Part shown: piece after piece, positions 51,665-59,788 of the stretch | Numbering within the stretch: position 1 is the stretch's first letter | How the letters are laid out: each line of letters begins with the position of its first letter | Assembly: GCA_036384915.1 (NCBI GenBank) | Contig: DASVLJ010000019.1 | Location: 62,001 to 126,000, forward strand | Source: PKWO01 sp036384915 | GTDB lineage: Bacteria; Pseudomonadota; Gammaproteobacteria; Burkholderiales; Burkholderiaceae_D | Length of the DNA stretch: 64,000 nt | Reading direction: 5' to 3' | Notes under the pieces: generated by a model | Seen by the model: the letters and a program-made list of their open reading frames with translations, nothing else | The model's database searches: none | What the model was told of the DNA's origin: nothing | Program-made: the position numbers and the translations under genes

Positions 51665-52117
51665 TCAGTCGTTGAAGACGCGACGCGCAGCGCGGATCGC
51701 GTTGTCGATGTGGCCGATGGCGTGGAAGCGCGGACTATTGGACCAGCCGTTGTCTTCCTCGCGCTCGATGTCGCCGCGCGCCTTCTTCATGAAATCGATG
51801 GCGGCGCGAACGCGGCCGGAATGATCGGGACGTTCATCGACAGGCGGATGATCGTTCAGGTTCTTGCCGTCGTCGATGGCTGCCTGCTTGATGTCGTTGA
51901 TGGCGGCATCGATCTGGCGCACCGATTCGACTTCATCGACGGATTGCGCCCAATCGCCGGGACGATGCTCGATCAGCCAGCGTGCGGCGCGCAAATCGGA
52001 CAGGGCATGCAGATAGGCCGGATGATGTTGAGGCGGAGGCGGCGATGCACAGCCCGCCAGCAAGCTTGCGCCGGCGACGGTAACGGCCAGCAGGGTCGAT
52101 TTCAATGCTTTGCTCAT
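51665..52117 (-). CDS. Small outer-membrane lipoprotein
   Basis: This 150-residue protein has a lipoprotein signal with lipobox LLAGC at about residues 19-23, followed by a Pro-rich linker (ASPPPPQHHP) and a mostly helical domain (AYLHALSDLRAARWLIEH, IDNAIRAARRVF). Family unknown to me, although similar helical lipoproteins are frequent in this group. ATG 52117 has AGGAG seven bases upstream. The two candidate small-RNA units lie upstream on the same strand; their terminators should insulate it. Confidence 0.82.
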   Translation of the reverse strand: MSKALKSTLLAVTVAGASLLAGCASPPPPQHHPAYLHALSDLRAARWLIEHRPGDWAQSVDEVESVRQIDAAINDIKQAAIDDGKNLNDHPPVDERPDHSGRVRAAIDFMKKARGDIEREEDNGWSNSPRFHAIGHIDNAIRAARRVFND

Positions 52118-52304
52118 GGATTCTCCTGGTGCGGTAATGGTTATTTTGGCAGAGCCTGCGGCCCCGCGCAGTATAACGAATACGCAGCGATCGCAGTGCA
52201 CGAACAGCATGCTTAGTTTGTAAGCAAGTATTACCGGCAGCTCTCGTCTCGATCGATCAAGGCAAACAGAAAGCGGCATAAGCGACGCGGACAAAATAGC
52301 GGGC

Positions 52305-52377
52305 AAAAAAAATCCCGCAATGTCGCCACTGCGGGTGAATCCACTCTTGAGGAAAATCTAAGAGAGGCTTCAGTCTA
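52305..52377 (-). ncRNA. Candidate small RNA A (tandem sibling)
   Basis: On the minus strand a small hairpin (CUCUU/AAGAG at 52364-52344) presents the loop AGAUUUUCCUC, which contains an anti-Shine-Dalgarno UCCUC. A linker GGAUUC follows, then a terminator stem CCCGCA/TGCGGG (52335-52314) and eight U residues (52312-52305). The 47-bp block 52331-52377 occurs again 180 bp away with one change. TAGACT at 52377-52372 is a possible -10, giving an RNA of about 61 bases. Upstream towards 52304 and from 52118 there is nothing else I recognise. Members of the betaproteobacterial toxic small RNA family are a possible match from memory. Confidence 0.65.
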
Positions 52378-52400
52378 GCGGCAGTGAAGGAATTCGCCTA

Positions 52401-52416
52401 TCCCATGAATATGGGA
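52401..52416. promoter_or_regulatory. Dyad upstream of small RNA A
   Basis: The dyad TCCCAT-GAAT-ATGGGA lies about 31 bp upstream of the conserved block of unit A and is repeated exactly 180 bp away in front of unit B. No good -35 hexamer is seen, so an activator or repressor binding here may set promoter strength. Confidence 0.6.
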
Positions 52417-52485
52417 GAGCGGCAAATAATCCTGCATTGGCCTGCACCTTGCCCGAGGCTGGGACGCGGGCGCATAAACCAAGTG

Positions 52486-52557
52486 AAAAAAAACCCGCAT
52501 CGTTGCCGATGCGGGCGAATCCACTCTTGAGGAAAATCTAAGAGAGGCTTCAGTCTA
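52486..52557 (-). ncRNA. Candidate small RNA B (tandem sibling of A)
   Basis: The same architecture as unit A: hairpin with anti-Shine-Dalgarno loop (52544-52524), GGAUUC linker, then a stronger terminator with nine paired bases, CCCGCATCG/CGATGCGGG with loop GCAA (52515-52494), and eight U residues (52493-52486). The block 52511-52557 differs from the A block at one base. The terminator stem sequence is different from A yet pairs fully, so the RNA structure is conserved while the sequence drifts. TAGACT at 52557-52552 may be the -10. Confidence 0.68.
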
Positions 52558-52580
52558 TCCGCCCGCATGGGAGTCGCCCA

Positions 52581-52596
52581 TCCCATATTCATGGGA
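52581..52596. promoter_or_regulatory. Dyad upstream of small RNA B
   Basis: The dyad TCCCAT-ATTC-ATGGGA is the counterpart of the one at 52401; only the central four bases are reversed. Its distance from the RNA block (24 bp to 52557) equals that of unit A. Confidence 0.6.
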
Positions 52597-52674
52597 TATT
52601 CATCAAACAACTGTGTTATTTTGTAAAATACCCGACTGCATGCCGTTAAATTTACAAATCTTTTAACTGCTTGA

Positions 52675-53184
52675 TCAATCAGCTGTATGGCGATAGCGGT
52701 AAGCGTCCAACTTGCGTCGCTGCACAAAACTGCGGTCACGAATTAACTCCTGGCGCACGAAACCGTTTTTTTCCAAGACGCGCGCCGACGCATGATTTTC
52801 CACGCTGGCATAGGCCACCAGGCTGCGGAGATGCCAAGTGCCGTAGGCAAGTTGCTGCATGTGCCGCACCGAGGCACTGGCCCAGCCCTGTCCGCAGTGC
52901 AGTTCGGCGATGCGATAGCCGATTTCGCCGCTGCCATGCGCGACGTCGATGAAGCGCAGATTGAGGCGGCCGGCAATGTTCCCCTCCGCATCGACCATGA
53001 CGCAGGGATGCATGGTGCCGCCGGCATAGGCGTCGAGGCATTCCCTGACGTGGGCGACGGCACCCGCGATCGAATAAAACTCCTCCTTGCGCGCTTCCAC
53101 GGTCCTTTCGAACCAGGCACGATTGATCAGTTCGAATTCAAGAAGTCCGGCGGCATCTTCCAGCCGCAAATCACGAAATTGCAC
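52675..53184 (-). CDS. GNAT acetyltransferase (RimJ/RimL-like)
   Basis: This 169-residue protein has a GNAT domain with the RimJ/RimL-type opening VQFRDLRLEDAAGLLEFE, the strand GRLNLRFIDVAHGSGEIGYRI and the acetyl-CoA region CGQGWASASVRHMQ, ending with SARVLEKNGFVRQEL. The start is GTG 53184 with GGAG seven bases upstream. Substrate unknown. It is about 80 bp from the start of the repeat region and stands alone. Confidence 0.87.
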   Translation of the reverse strand: MQFRDLRLEDAAGLLEFELINRAWFERTVEARKEEFYSIAGAVAHVRECLDAYAGGTMHPCVMVDAEGNIAGRLNLRFIDVAHGSGEIGYRIAELHCGQGWASASVRHMQQLAYGTWHLRSLVAYASVENHASARVLEKNGFVRQELIRDRSFVQRRKLDAYRYRHTAD

Positions 53185-53342
53185 TGCCGCGCTCCATGTT
53201 CGGGGATAAAGCGAGTATACCTTCGCTCCGCAAAACCAGGAACTGGCTCCGCCAAACAGCGGCTTCGTCGCATGCCGCGGCAGCAATCCGCCCTCGCATC
53301 CACAATGGCGCCAGGTTCATTTCATCACGAAGGAGAAACGCC

Positions 53343-53858
53343 ATGCAGGAAATTCTCGCTCACACCCCACGCTGGGTCTTCGGCTTGTTCATCGGCTTAG
53401 TCGCGCTCGGCATCATGCAAGCGAAGACGCGCAGCGTGACCATGCAACGACTGACCTTATTGCCGCTCGCGATGCTGGGGCTCTCTTTTTATGGCGTCTG
53501 GAATACCTTCAGCGGCTCTGTGCTCGGCGTCACCTGCTGGCTTGGCGCCGCGCTGCTCACGGCCGTCGCCAGCCAGCGTATCGACTTCGCCCGCGGGGTA
53601 CGCTATGTCCCGGAACAGCGCAATTTCATCATGCCCGGGTCCTGGCTCCCCCTGGCGCTGATGATGGGCATCTTCTTCACCAAGTATGGCGTCGGCATCG
53701 TGCTGGCCCGCCACGGCGAATGGCGTGACATCGACGGCTTTGCCGCCATCGTCAGCCTGGTCTACGGCTTCTGGAGCGGCATGTTCTTCGGCCGTACCGC
53801 GCAAATCGTCGTCGTGCATGGCCGTCAGGCGCTCATGGCAAGCGCTAATGCTGATTGA
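53343..53858 (+). CDS. DUF6622-like membrane protein
   Basis: This 171-residue protein has about five membrane helices; it opens MQEILAHTPRWVFGLFIGLV and contains QAKTRSVTMQRLTLLPLAML, as in small DUF6622-type proteins. The function is unknown. The start has GAAGGAG upstream. The 3' end overlaps the convergent cytochrome c gene by 14 bases. Confidence 0.8.
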   Translation: MQEILAHTPRWVFGLFIGLVALGIMQAKTRSVTMQRLTLLPLAMLGLSFYGVWNTFSGSVLGVTCWLGAALLTAVASQRIDFARGVRYVPEQRNFIMPGSWLPLALMMGIFFTKYGVGIVLARHGEWRDIDGFAAIVSLVYGFWSGMFFGRTAQIVVVHGRQALMASANAD

Positions 53859-54231
53859 CTTCGGGCTCGCCCTCGAATTCTTCCGCATGCAATTCGGCGC
53901 GCAGCGCGGCAACGTCGGCCGCGCTGATCGTGGAACCCTTGTTGCCCCAGGCGTTGCGCACGTAATTCAATATCTGCGCCAACGAAGCATTGTCGAGCCG
54001 CTTGCTGAAGTTGGGCATGCCGCCGCGCCCGGTCAGGGGCACAGCGGCAAAATCCCGCGGATTGCCCTTCACTAGCGCATTCCCGGCCAGGGCCGGAAAT
54101 GCATCGGGTATGCCTTTACCATCGGCCTGGTGGCACCCGGCGCAGGTTTTGCGGTACTTCCCTGCCCCGTCGTCGCCGGCCCAGGCTGCCCCGGCCAGCA
54201 GCAAACCCGCGCAGATCCAGATGCCCCTCAT
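53845..54231 (-). CDS. Periplasmic c-type cytochrome
   Basis: This 128-residue protein has a signal peptide (about 1-18) and a single haem c site CAGCH at about residue 30, with a likely axial methionine in GRGGMPNF. The tail is acidic. The ATG overlaps the amine oxidase stop (54228-54231), so it is co-translated with it and probably accepts or donates electrons for that flavoprotein. The end overlaps the DUF6622-like gene on the other strand. Confidence 0.9.
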   Translation of the reverse strand: MRGIWICAGLLLAGAAWAGDDGAGKYRKTCAGCHQADGKGIPDAFPALAGNALVKGNPRDFAAVPLTGRGGMPNFSKRLDNASLAQILNYVRNAWGNKGSTISAADVAALRAELHAEEFEGEPEVNQH

Positions 54232-55811
54232 GCCGAAAGCCTGCGGTGGATGCGGGCGATCTGCTGCCAGGACGATTCGATCGCGCCGGCCTGCCAGCCC
54301 GGCAGATAACTCATGTGCTCTCCCGCCAGCAATACGTGGCCCTCGCCCTCCCACAGCAAGGGATAGGTGGTCTTGCGCGCCGCCGGGCTCCATTCGGCCC
54401 AGCCGCCCAGGTTGTAGGGCACGCGATGCCAGGCAACGGAAAACGCGCTTTCGCACGATTCACGGTAGCCGGGGAAAATCTTTTGCCCGGCCGCCAATGC
54501 AAATTCCATTCTTTCCTTGAGCGGCAAGGCGCTGGTCTCGACCGCATCGCCGCCGAACTGGTAATAGCCCAGCAGCACGCCTTTTTGCGATTGCCAACCT
54601 GTCGAGGGCAGCGAGATCGTGCCGATGCCGGGCGAACTGGTATGGACATGTCCGCCGTAGATGAAATCGTCCTCTTCCCAGAAGCGCCGTTTCATTTGCA
54701 ACCCAATCTTGCCGACCGGCGCATAGCCGATGCTCTTGATCGCCTGCTTGAACTCCGGCGAGAAATTGCTCTCGACGCCACCCAGGACTGCCAGCGGAAT
54801 CGTGCACAGGCAAAACGCGCCGTCGATGCTGCCGGCCGCGCCGGAGGCATCGCGGTATTCGACGGTGACGCCATTGTCGCGCTGGCGGATCGCGCGCACC
54901 ACCGTTTCGTAGCGGATCTGGCGGCCGACCTCTCTCTCGAAAGCCTTGGCGATACGGTCCATGCCGCCGACCGGCTGGAACATGGTGGCCTGCTGATCGA
55001 ATTCATGCACCGCCCTGTAGACTTTGCCGAGCTTGGAACCGAGCAGATCGCGGAAGCCCAGCGGGTCCGACGGCACGCCGGGCCCTGGATCGATGCCGGC
55101 GCCGGGGTTGACTTTGTAGCCGCGCCCGGGGTTGCCGCGATACGTTAAATCATCGCGCGACAGGTCGCCCTCATGAACCAGGTAGTCGAGCAAGAGATTC
55201 TTGTCGTCGGCCGTCAATTCGGCGTCGAGCCGATTGTCCTTGACCGCCTTGGCCAGCAATTCGGCAACGTGGCCGCGCATGTCGGCCTTGATCTCGACCT
55301 GGCGCAAACGGCGGTTGGCCAACGGCCCCTTGCCTTCGTAATAGACATAGGACGTGTCGTTGTCGTTGACCATGATTTCAAGCGGCACCCCGAGCACCTT
55401 GGTGTAGTGCAGCGTCGAACGGTGGTGATAGGGAATGCGCCAGGGGCCATGGTTGATATAGAGCCCCTCGTCGAAATTGCAGGTCTGGCTTTCGCCGCCG
55501 AATTCCTTCATCGTGGTGCCGCGCCGCGCGCTCTGGCAACGGCCGCCAGCAAAACTGCGCGCTTCGAGGATGCGGCAATCGTAGCCCAGCTTGCCCAGCT
55601 CATAGGCCGCCGTCATCCCGGCCACGCCCGCGCCGAGAATGACGATGGTCTTCCCCTTGCCGCTGCCGGCAAGGGCCGGCGGGCCATCGGCACGCGAACC
55701 GATGTCGGCGCCCCAGGCATTCAGGGTGCGCAGCAAAAGGCCGGTGCCGCCGACAGCGGCTGCGCGATAGAGGAAGGCCCGGCGCGTCAGGCGGCCGTCG
55801 AAATGGTTCAT
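54228..55811 (-). CDS. Tat-exported FAD amine oxidase (flavin monoamine oxidase family)
   Basis: This 527-residue protein starts with a twin-arginine signal LTRRAFLYRAAAVGGTG, so the folded flavoprotein is exported. The FAD-binding motif is VILGAGVAGMTAAYELGKLG, and LEARSFAGGRC follows. The C-terminal substrate/FAD region contains HVLLAGEHMSYLPGWQAGAIESS. It should oxidise an amine or amino acid in the periplasm. Instead of, or as well as, oxygen it may pass electrons to the cytochrome c encoded by the overlapping gene. Start at ATG 55811. Confidence 0.92.
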   Translation of the reverse strand: MNHFDGRLTRRAFLYRAAAVGGTGLLLRTLNAWGADIGSRADGPPALAGSGKGKTIVILGAGVAGMTAAYELGKLGYDCRILEARSFAGGRCQSARRGTTMKEFGGESQTCNFDEGLYINHGPWRIPYHHRSTLHYTKVLGVPLEIMVNDNDTSYVYYEGKGPLANRRLRQVEIKADMRGHVAELLAKAVKDNRLDAELTADDKNLLLDYLVHEGDLSRDDLTYRGNPGRGYKVNPGAGIDPGPGVPSDPLGFRDLLGSKLGKVYRAVHEFDQQATMFQPVGGMDRIAKAFEREVGRQIRYETVVRAIRQRDNGVTVEYRDASGAAGSIDGAFCLCTIPLAVLGGVESNFSPEFKQAIKSIGYAPVGKIGLQMKRRFWEEDDFIYGGHVHTSSPGIGTISLPSTGWQSQKGVLLGYYQFGGDAVETSALPLKERMEFALAAGQKIFPGYRESCESAFSVAWHRVPYNLGGWAEWSPAARKTTYPLLWEGEGHVLLAGEHMSYLPGWQAGAIESSWQQIARIHRRLSA

Positions 55812-55847
55812 GCTGGTCTCCGAGGGTTATCGATGATTATTGTTTTT

Positions 55848-56144
55848 TCAGATAAGAAAAAATACGATCAGTCCGACGAGCAGGCAATTTGTGGTCGCCA
55901 TTCCGAAGAATAGCAGACGAAAGCGCGCCTTTTGCGTCTTGTGGCGCAACATGCGCCGGGCCAGCCATGCACCGGGCCAGCCGCATAGCAGGGCCAGCAT
56001 GTGCAAGTCGCGCTCGGCAATGCGCCGTCCGCCGCGCCGCGCCGCGCACTTGTCCAAGGCATAAAGGGAGAAGGCAACGCCGCTCGCCGCGAGATACACG
56101 GCGGCAAGAACCGCAAAAACCATCGGGGCCGCGATCGGCAACAT
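55848..56144 (-). CDS. DUF1294 small membrane protein
   Basis: This 98-residue protein has three predicted helices and the DUF1294 phrases ALDKCAARRGGRRIAERDLH and LCGWPGAWLARRMLRHKTQK. Function unknown. Its ATG shares one base with the stop of the diguanylate cyclase gene (TGATG), so it may be its second cistron. It lies 36 bases from the amine oxidase start. Confidence 0.88.
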   Translation of the reverse strand: MLPIAAPMVFAVLAAVYLAASGVAFSLYALDKCAARRGGRRIAERDLHMLALLCGWPGAWLARRMLRHKTQKARFRLLFFGMATTNCLLVGLIVFFLI

Positions 56145-58390
56145 CAGCCCGCGGAAGAGCGGAAGGCATTGCGGCCCGCCGCCTTGGCGTGATACAGGGC
56201 CTTGTCCGCACGCCGCAGCAGGGACTGGGCGTCGGCATCGTCGTCCTGCAACACCGCGATGCCGATACTGGTGGTGATGCGGTATTCGGCGCCGCCCAGC
56301 GTAAAGGGGGGCGCCATCGAAGCGATGATCTTGTTGGCGACGATTTCCGCCTCCGCCTCGTTCTTCATCTCTTCGAGGATGATGACGAACTCGTCGCCCG
56401 ACAGGCGCGCCACGATGTCGGTCTTGCGCACCGAGGACGTCAGGCGCCGCGCGAATTCGACCAGCGCCTCGTCGCCGATGTGGTGGCCATGGGTGTCATT
56501 GATGCTCTTGAAACGGTCGATATCCAGATACATCAGGGCCATCTCCAGGCCGCCGCGCCGGCTGCGGGCGACGGCCCTCTTCAGGCTTTCGTCGAATTGC
56601 ACCCGGTTCGGCAAGCCGGTCAGCGAATCGACGCGCGCCAGTTTGATCAATTGCAGCTCGACTTTCTTGATCTCGGTGATGTCGTTGATCATGCAGCAGA
56701 CGCCGACCACCTTTCCCGCTTCGTCGGACTGCGGGATATATGCCGCGTTGTAATAGCGCTTGCTGCCGTCGCGCTCGTCGGCGAAGGCGAAGTCGGTCCG
56801 GCTGCCGCCCAGAGCCTGGTCGAAGAAGCGTTTGTATTTGAAATAGGCTTCGTCGCCGACCGCTTCGCGGACATGCTTGCCGGTTATCTCGGACAAGGGC
56901 TTGCCGAGCCATTTTTCATAAGGCCGATTGTTGAACTGGAAGCGCTCGTCGCGATCGATATAGCTGACCAGCGCCGGCAGATTGTCGGTCAGGCCGCGCA
57001 GCAACTTTTCCTGGGCCGACAGTTGCAGCTCCGCGGCACGGCGCGCCGTGATATCGAGCACCATGGCGTAGAAACCCAGGACCTTGCCCTCATCGTCGAT
57101 GTCGGGCACGTAATGGTAAAGCGAATAGCATCCAATGCCGCGCTCGACCGCCTGGCGCTCGAACACGACCTTTTCCCCGGCCAGCACGCGTTCCACGTGC
57201 GGTTTGACGGCGGCATAGGCCTCCTCGCCGAACAATTCGCGCATGGAACGCTTGAGCAGCTCCTCCTTGGGCATGTTGAACGTGTCGACATAGGTATCGT
57301 TGCAGAAGCGATAGCGCTCGTCCCGGTCGATGTAGGCAATGAAAGCCGGCATGTGGTCGGTAATGGTGCGCAGGCGCCGCTCGCTGGCGGCCAGGCGCCC
57401 CTGCATGTCGAGACGTAATTTGATCTGGCCCAGCATGCGATAACCAAGAGCGGCAAGAATCAGGGCCAGTAGGAAGACGCCGGCCGAATGCAAGTAAGTG
57501 TTGGTGCGCCACTTGGCCAATACCTCGTCCTCGGACAAACCCACGTCGACCACGATGGGATAATGCTCCAGGCGGCGGTAGCCATTCAAGCGCGCAATGC
57601 CGTCGAATTTGGAGGTGATCAAAGCGGTGCCCGAGGCGGAGCGCTTGAGGTAGATCGAAAACAGCTGGCCGGAAGCCATGTTGGTGCCGATCAGCGACTC
57701 GTCAAAGGGACGCCGCACCAGTAGCGTGCCGTCATCGAGCGCCAGCACGATGGCGCCCTGCTCGCCGATATCGAAGCTGGAGTAGAAACGCTGAAAATAC
57801 TCCATGCTAATGGTAGCCAGGGCCACCCCGGCAAAGCTGCCGTCGCGGTGATTGAAGCGGCGCGACACCGTGACTATCCATTCACCCGTGGAACGGCTCC
57901 TGACCGGCACGCCGATATGGACGGCGCGATCGGCATGGTCGCGATGGTAGATAAAGTATTCGCGGTCGGCATTGTTCAGGTTCTGCACCTTGGCCGCCAT
58001 CGAATTGACCAGCCAGCGGCCATCCTCGTCGTAGACGAACAAGCCGTGCAGCCAGGGGGAATCGGCGACCTGGGTCGACAGCAGACCATAAAGCCGGGTG
58101 CGCTCGGCGGGGCCGGTGCCTTCCACTTCAAGCCGCTCCACCAGGCCGGCCAAAGTGGAATCGGCGCTGGAGACCACGTCTTCCACGTGCTGGCCAAGCG
58201 AAAGCGCCAGATTGGAAGCGACGATTTCGGATTCATGCAGCTCGATGTTCCTGGCCTGCAGGGTTCGTCCGACGTCCAACCCCACAAGGGACAGGCACAC
58301 CAGCACGACAAACAAGGTCGCGACCGTCATGATAGGCATTGGTCGCTGATAGAGCCGCGTGATCCTGCCGCCGAGATAGCGAAGACTCAT
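56144..58390 (-). CDS. Membrane diguanylate cyclase with sensory periplasmic and PAS domains
   Basis: This 748-residue protein has two membrane helices (about 20-40 and 300-322) enclosing a dCache-like periplasmic sensor, then two PAS domains (about 335-455 and 460-580) and a GGDEF domain. The active motif is RLSGDEFVIIL, with serine in place of the first glycine (SGDEF), which is usually functional. No EAL domain is present and no I-site RxxD is obvious. ATG 58390 has GGAA upstream; ATG 58414 would add eight residues. It makes cyclic-di-GMP, opposed by the HD-GYP enzyme at 21949. Confidence 0.92.
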   Translation of the reverse strand: MSLRYLGGRITRLYQRPMPIMTVATLFVVLVCLSLVGLDVGRTLQARNIELHESEIVASNLALSLGQHVEDVVSSADSTLAGLVERLEVEGTGPAERTRLYGLLSTQVADSPWLHGLFVYDEDGRWLVNSMAAKVQNLNNADREYFIYHRDHADRAVHIGVPVRSRSTGEWIVTVSRRFNHRDGSFAGVALATISMEYFQRFYSSFDIGEQGAIVLALDDGTLLVRRPFDESLIGTNMASGQLFSIYLKRSASGTALITSKFDGIARLNGYRRLEHYPIVVDVGLSEDEVLAKWRTNTYLHSAGVFLLALILAALGYRMLGQIKLRLDMQGRLAASERRLRTITDHMPAFIAYIDRDERYRFCNDTYVDTFNMPKEELLKRSMRELFGEEAYAAVKPHVERVLAGEKVVFERQAVERGIGCYSLYHYVPDIDDEGKVLGFYAMVLDITARRAAELQLSAQEKLLRGLTDNLPALVSYIDRDERFQFNNRPYEKWLGKPLSEITGKHVREAVGDEAYFKYKRFFDQALGGSRTDFAFADERDGSKRYYNAAYIPQSDEAGKVVGVCCMINDITEIKKVELQLIKLARVDSLTGLPNRVQFDESLKRAVARSRRGGLEMALMYLDIDRFKSINDTHGHHIGDEALVEFARRLTSSVRKTDIVARLSGDEFVIILEEMKNEAEAEIVANKIIASMAPPFTLGGAEYRITTSIGIAVLQDDDADAQSLLRRADKALYHAKAAGRNAFRSSAG

Positions 58391-58595
58391 CGTGTTCCGC
58401 GTGAATTCAATCATTGTATTATGGCACTACTTGCCGCCGCGGCTTGTCATAGTGTTGCAAAAATGGCCTGTTGAACTGAAGGTCGTTCAGGCTGTGATAC
58501 CGTGCTGCGACAATGAGCTTCAATGTCGGACAGTGATCCCGCGTCACGTCGGGCAATCCGGTTTCGCAGCATGGACCGCGAGTGGAAGCCCAGTC

Positions 58596-59120
58596 TCAAT
58601 CGCGAGCGTCGAACACCCGGGCGTACAAATCGACAGTTTTTGCCTCCGGTGTCAGCCGGATCTGCTTTTCATATCGCATGCCGAGTTTGCGGATCAGCTT
58701 GATCGACACGGCGTTTTCAGGCGAGACGATGGCGACCAGGCGGCGCAAGCCCAGTTCCGCGTATCCATATTCGAGTACGGCCGATGCGGACTCCCAGGCG
58801 TAACCCCGGCCGCAATGCGCTTCAAGGAAGGCAAAACCGATATCGACGTCGGGCAAGGTATCGCGCTTGATCAAACCGCAGATTCCTAGGGGCTCTCCGT
58901 CATCGCGCCGCTCGACCAGATACAGGCAAAAGCCGTATCGGGCATGCATGGCCAGAGGGCCCTGTGCGATCGCCAGCCTGGCATGTTCGACGGTCTCGAT
59001 TCCGCGATTGCCGATGAAGCGCAGCCAGCTCGGCTGGGTTACCAGTTCAAGATAGAACTCGGCATCGCCTTCCTCAAGCAGGCGCAGATTCAGGCGCGGA
59101 GTTTCGAGAATCCTGATCAT
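58596..59120 (-). CDS. GNAT acetyltransferase (RimJ/RimL type)
   Basis: This 174-residue protein opens ILETPRLNLRLLEEGDAEFY, typical of RimJ/RimL-type GNAT enzymes, and contains the acetyl-CoA-binding segment EAHCGRGYAWESASAVLEY and SIKLIRKLGMRYEKQ. Possible targets include N-terminal ribosomal-protein residues or small molecules. It is monocistronic; the 180 bp between its stop and the diguanylate cyclase show nothing notable. Confidence 0.9.
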   Translation of the reverse strand: MIRILETPRLNLRLLEEGDAEFYLELVTQPSWLRFIGNRGIETVEHARLAIAQGPLAMHARYGFCLYLVERRDDGEPLGICGLIKRDTLPDVDIGFAFLEAHCGRGYAWESASAVLEYGYAELGLRRLVAIVSPENAVSIKLIRKLGMRYEKQIRLTPEAKTVDLYARVFDARD

Positions 59121-59220
59121 AAAAATGGAAGAGCGACGCCCACCTGATTATGGCATCACGTTACATGGGACGGTGCGCGGGACAAAGTCTCGTCCGGCCG
59201 GCTACCCTGCAGCGCACAAG

Positions 59221-59300
59221 AAAAAAGCCCGCGCCGAAAACGGCACGGGCTGAATCCAGCAATGATCAAAAAGATTATTGACGGAGAGAGAACTTTCATG
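59221..59300 (-). ncRNA. Candidate small RNA C (diverged relative of A and B)
   Basis: On the minus strand CAUGAAAGUUCUCUCUCC leads to a hairpin CAAUAAUC/GAUCAUUG with loop UUUUU (59280-59260), then UGCUGGAUUC, a ten-pair terminator with one G-U pair and loop UUUU (59250-59227), and six U residues (59226-59221). The order, the GGAUUC linker and the CUCUCUC stretch match units A and B. UCUCUCC could pair with Shine-Dalgarno sites. The promoter is uncertain. Within 59121-59552 the rest is AT-rich with inverted arms ATTTGGCA/TGCCAAAT at 59351-59358 and 59389-59396. Confidence 0.5.
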
Positions 59301-59448
59301 TTGCCACAAAGAATCAACAAAAGAAATATCGAATGACTAACTTTTTGTCGATTTGGCAGAAAAAACGCGAATCCCGACAGTTTTAATTTGCCAAATTGAC
59401 ATGCCGCACGACATAAAGTCAAATTCGGTTAAATGCGGGTGAAGCCTC

Positions 59449-59476
59449 TGCCGGATTTTTCCGGCAAACGTATAAT
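59449..59476 (+). promoter_or_regulatory. Promoter of the small gene at 59553
   Basis: A perfect TATAAT lies at 59471-59476, about 77 bases before the start codon. The hairpin-forming TGCCGG-ATTTTT-CCGGCA (59449-59466) covers the weak -35 region and may act as an operator. Confidence 0.6.
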
Positions 59477-59552
59477 ATAGCCAAGCAGCAACTATCCGAT
59501 TCTACCGCTGCATTCGCATACTCACACCCTCAATTCAAGCCGCCGAAGAAAC

Positions 59553-59741
59553 ATGTATCGAGTCGTATTCAAATCGGTCGATCCGCGCACACAATTGTTG
59601 ACAAAAGAATTCGGTCCCTGGCTCCCTAACAGGGAAGACGCCGAACGCTGGGCCAATTTCTTCAATGAGCGCGGGCACCACGCCCACGCGACGATCGAAA
59701 ACGCCACCGACAGGAACCTGGCATCGCACGTACAGGCCTGA
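59553..59741 (+). CDS. Small conserved-looking soluble protein
   Basis: This 62-residue protein, opening MYRVVFKSVDPRTQLLTKEF, contains WLPNREDAERWANFFNERGH and looks like a compact alpha/beta fold. No family is recognised. A strong upstream -10 and normal codon use support it, although the Shine-Dalgarno match is weak. It precedes the SGNH hydrolase by 48 bases. Confidence 0.65.
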   Translation: MYRVVFKSVDPRTQLLTKEFGPWLPNREDAERWANFFNERGHHAHATIENATDRNLASHVQA

Positions 59742-59788
59742 TCCATTACAATCGGAGCCCTTTGATCCCTCCGGATGGAGAGTTCCGC

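Larger units (their letters stand above)
52305..52596. repeat. Two 112-bp units repeated with a 180-bp period
   Basis: Unit 1 spans 52305-52416 and unit 2 spans 52485-52596. Terminator, anti-Shine-Dalgarno hairpin, TAGACTG motif and dyad all recur at exactly 180 bp. The 47-bp core has one mismatch, while the flanks have drifted. Confidence 0.9.

Noticed and set aside
52331..52557. Direct repeats that might be read as a CRISPR array
   Set aside because: There are only two units, the period is 180 bp, and the repeat contains a terminator; no spacer pattern or cas gene is present.
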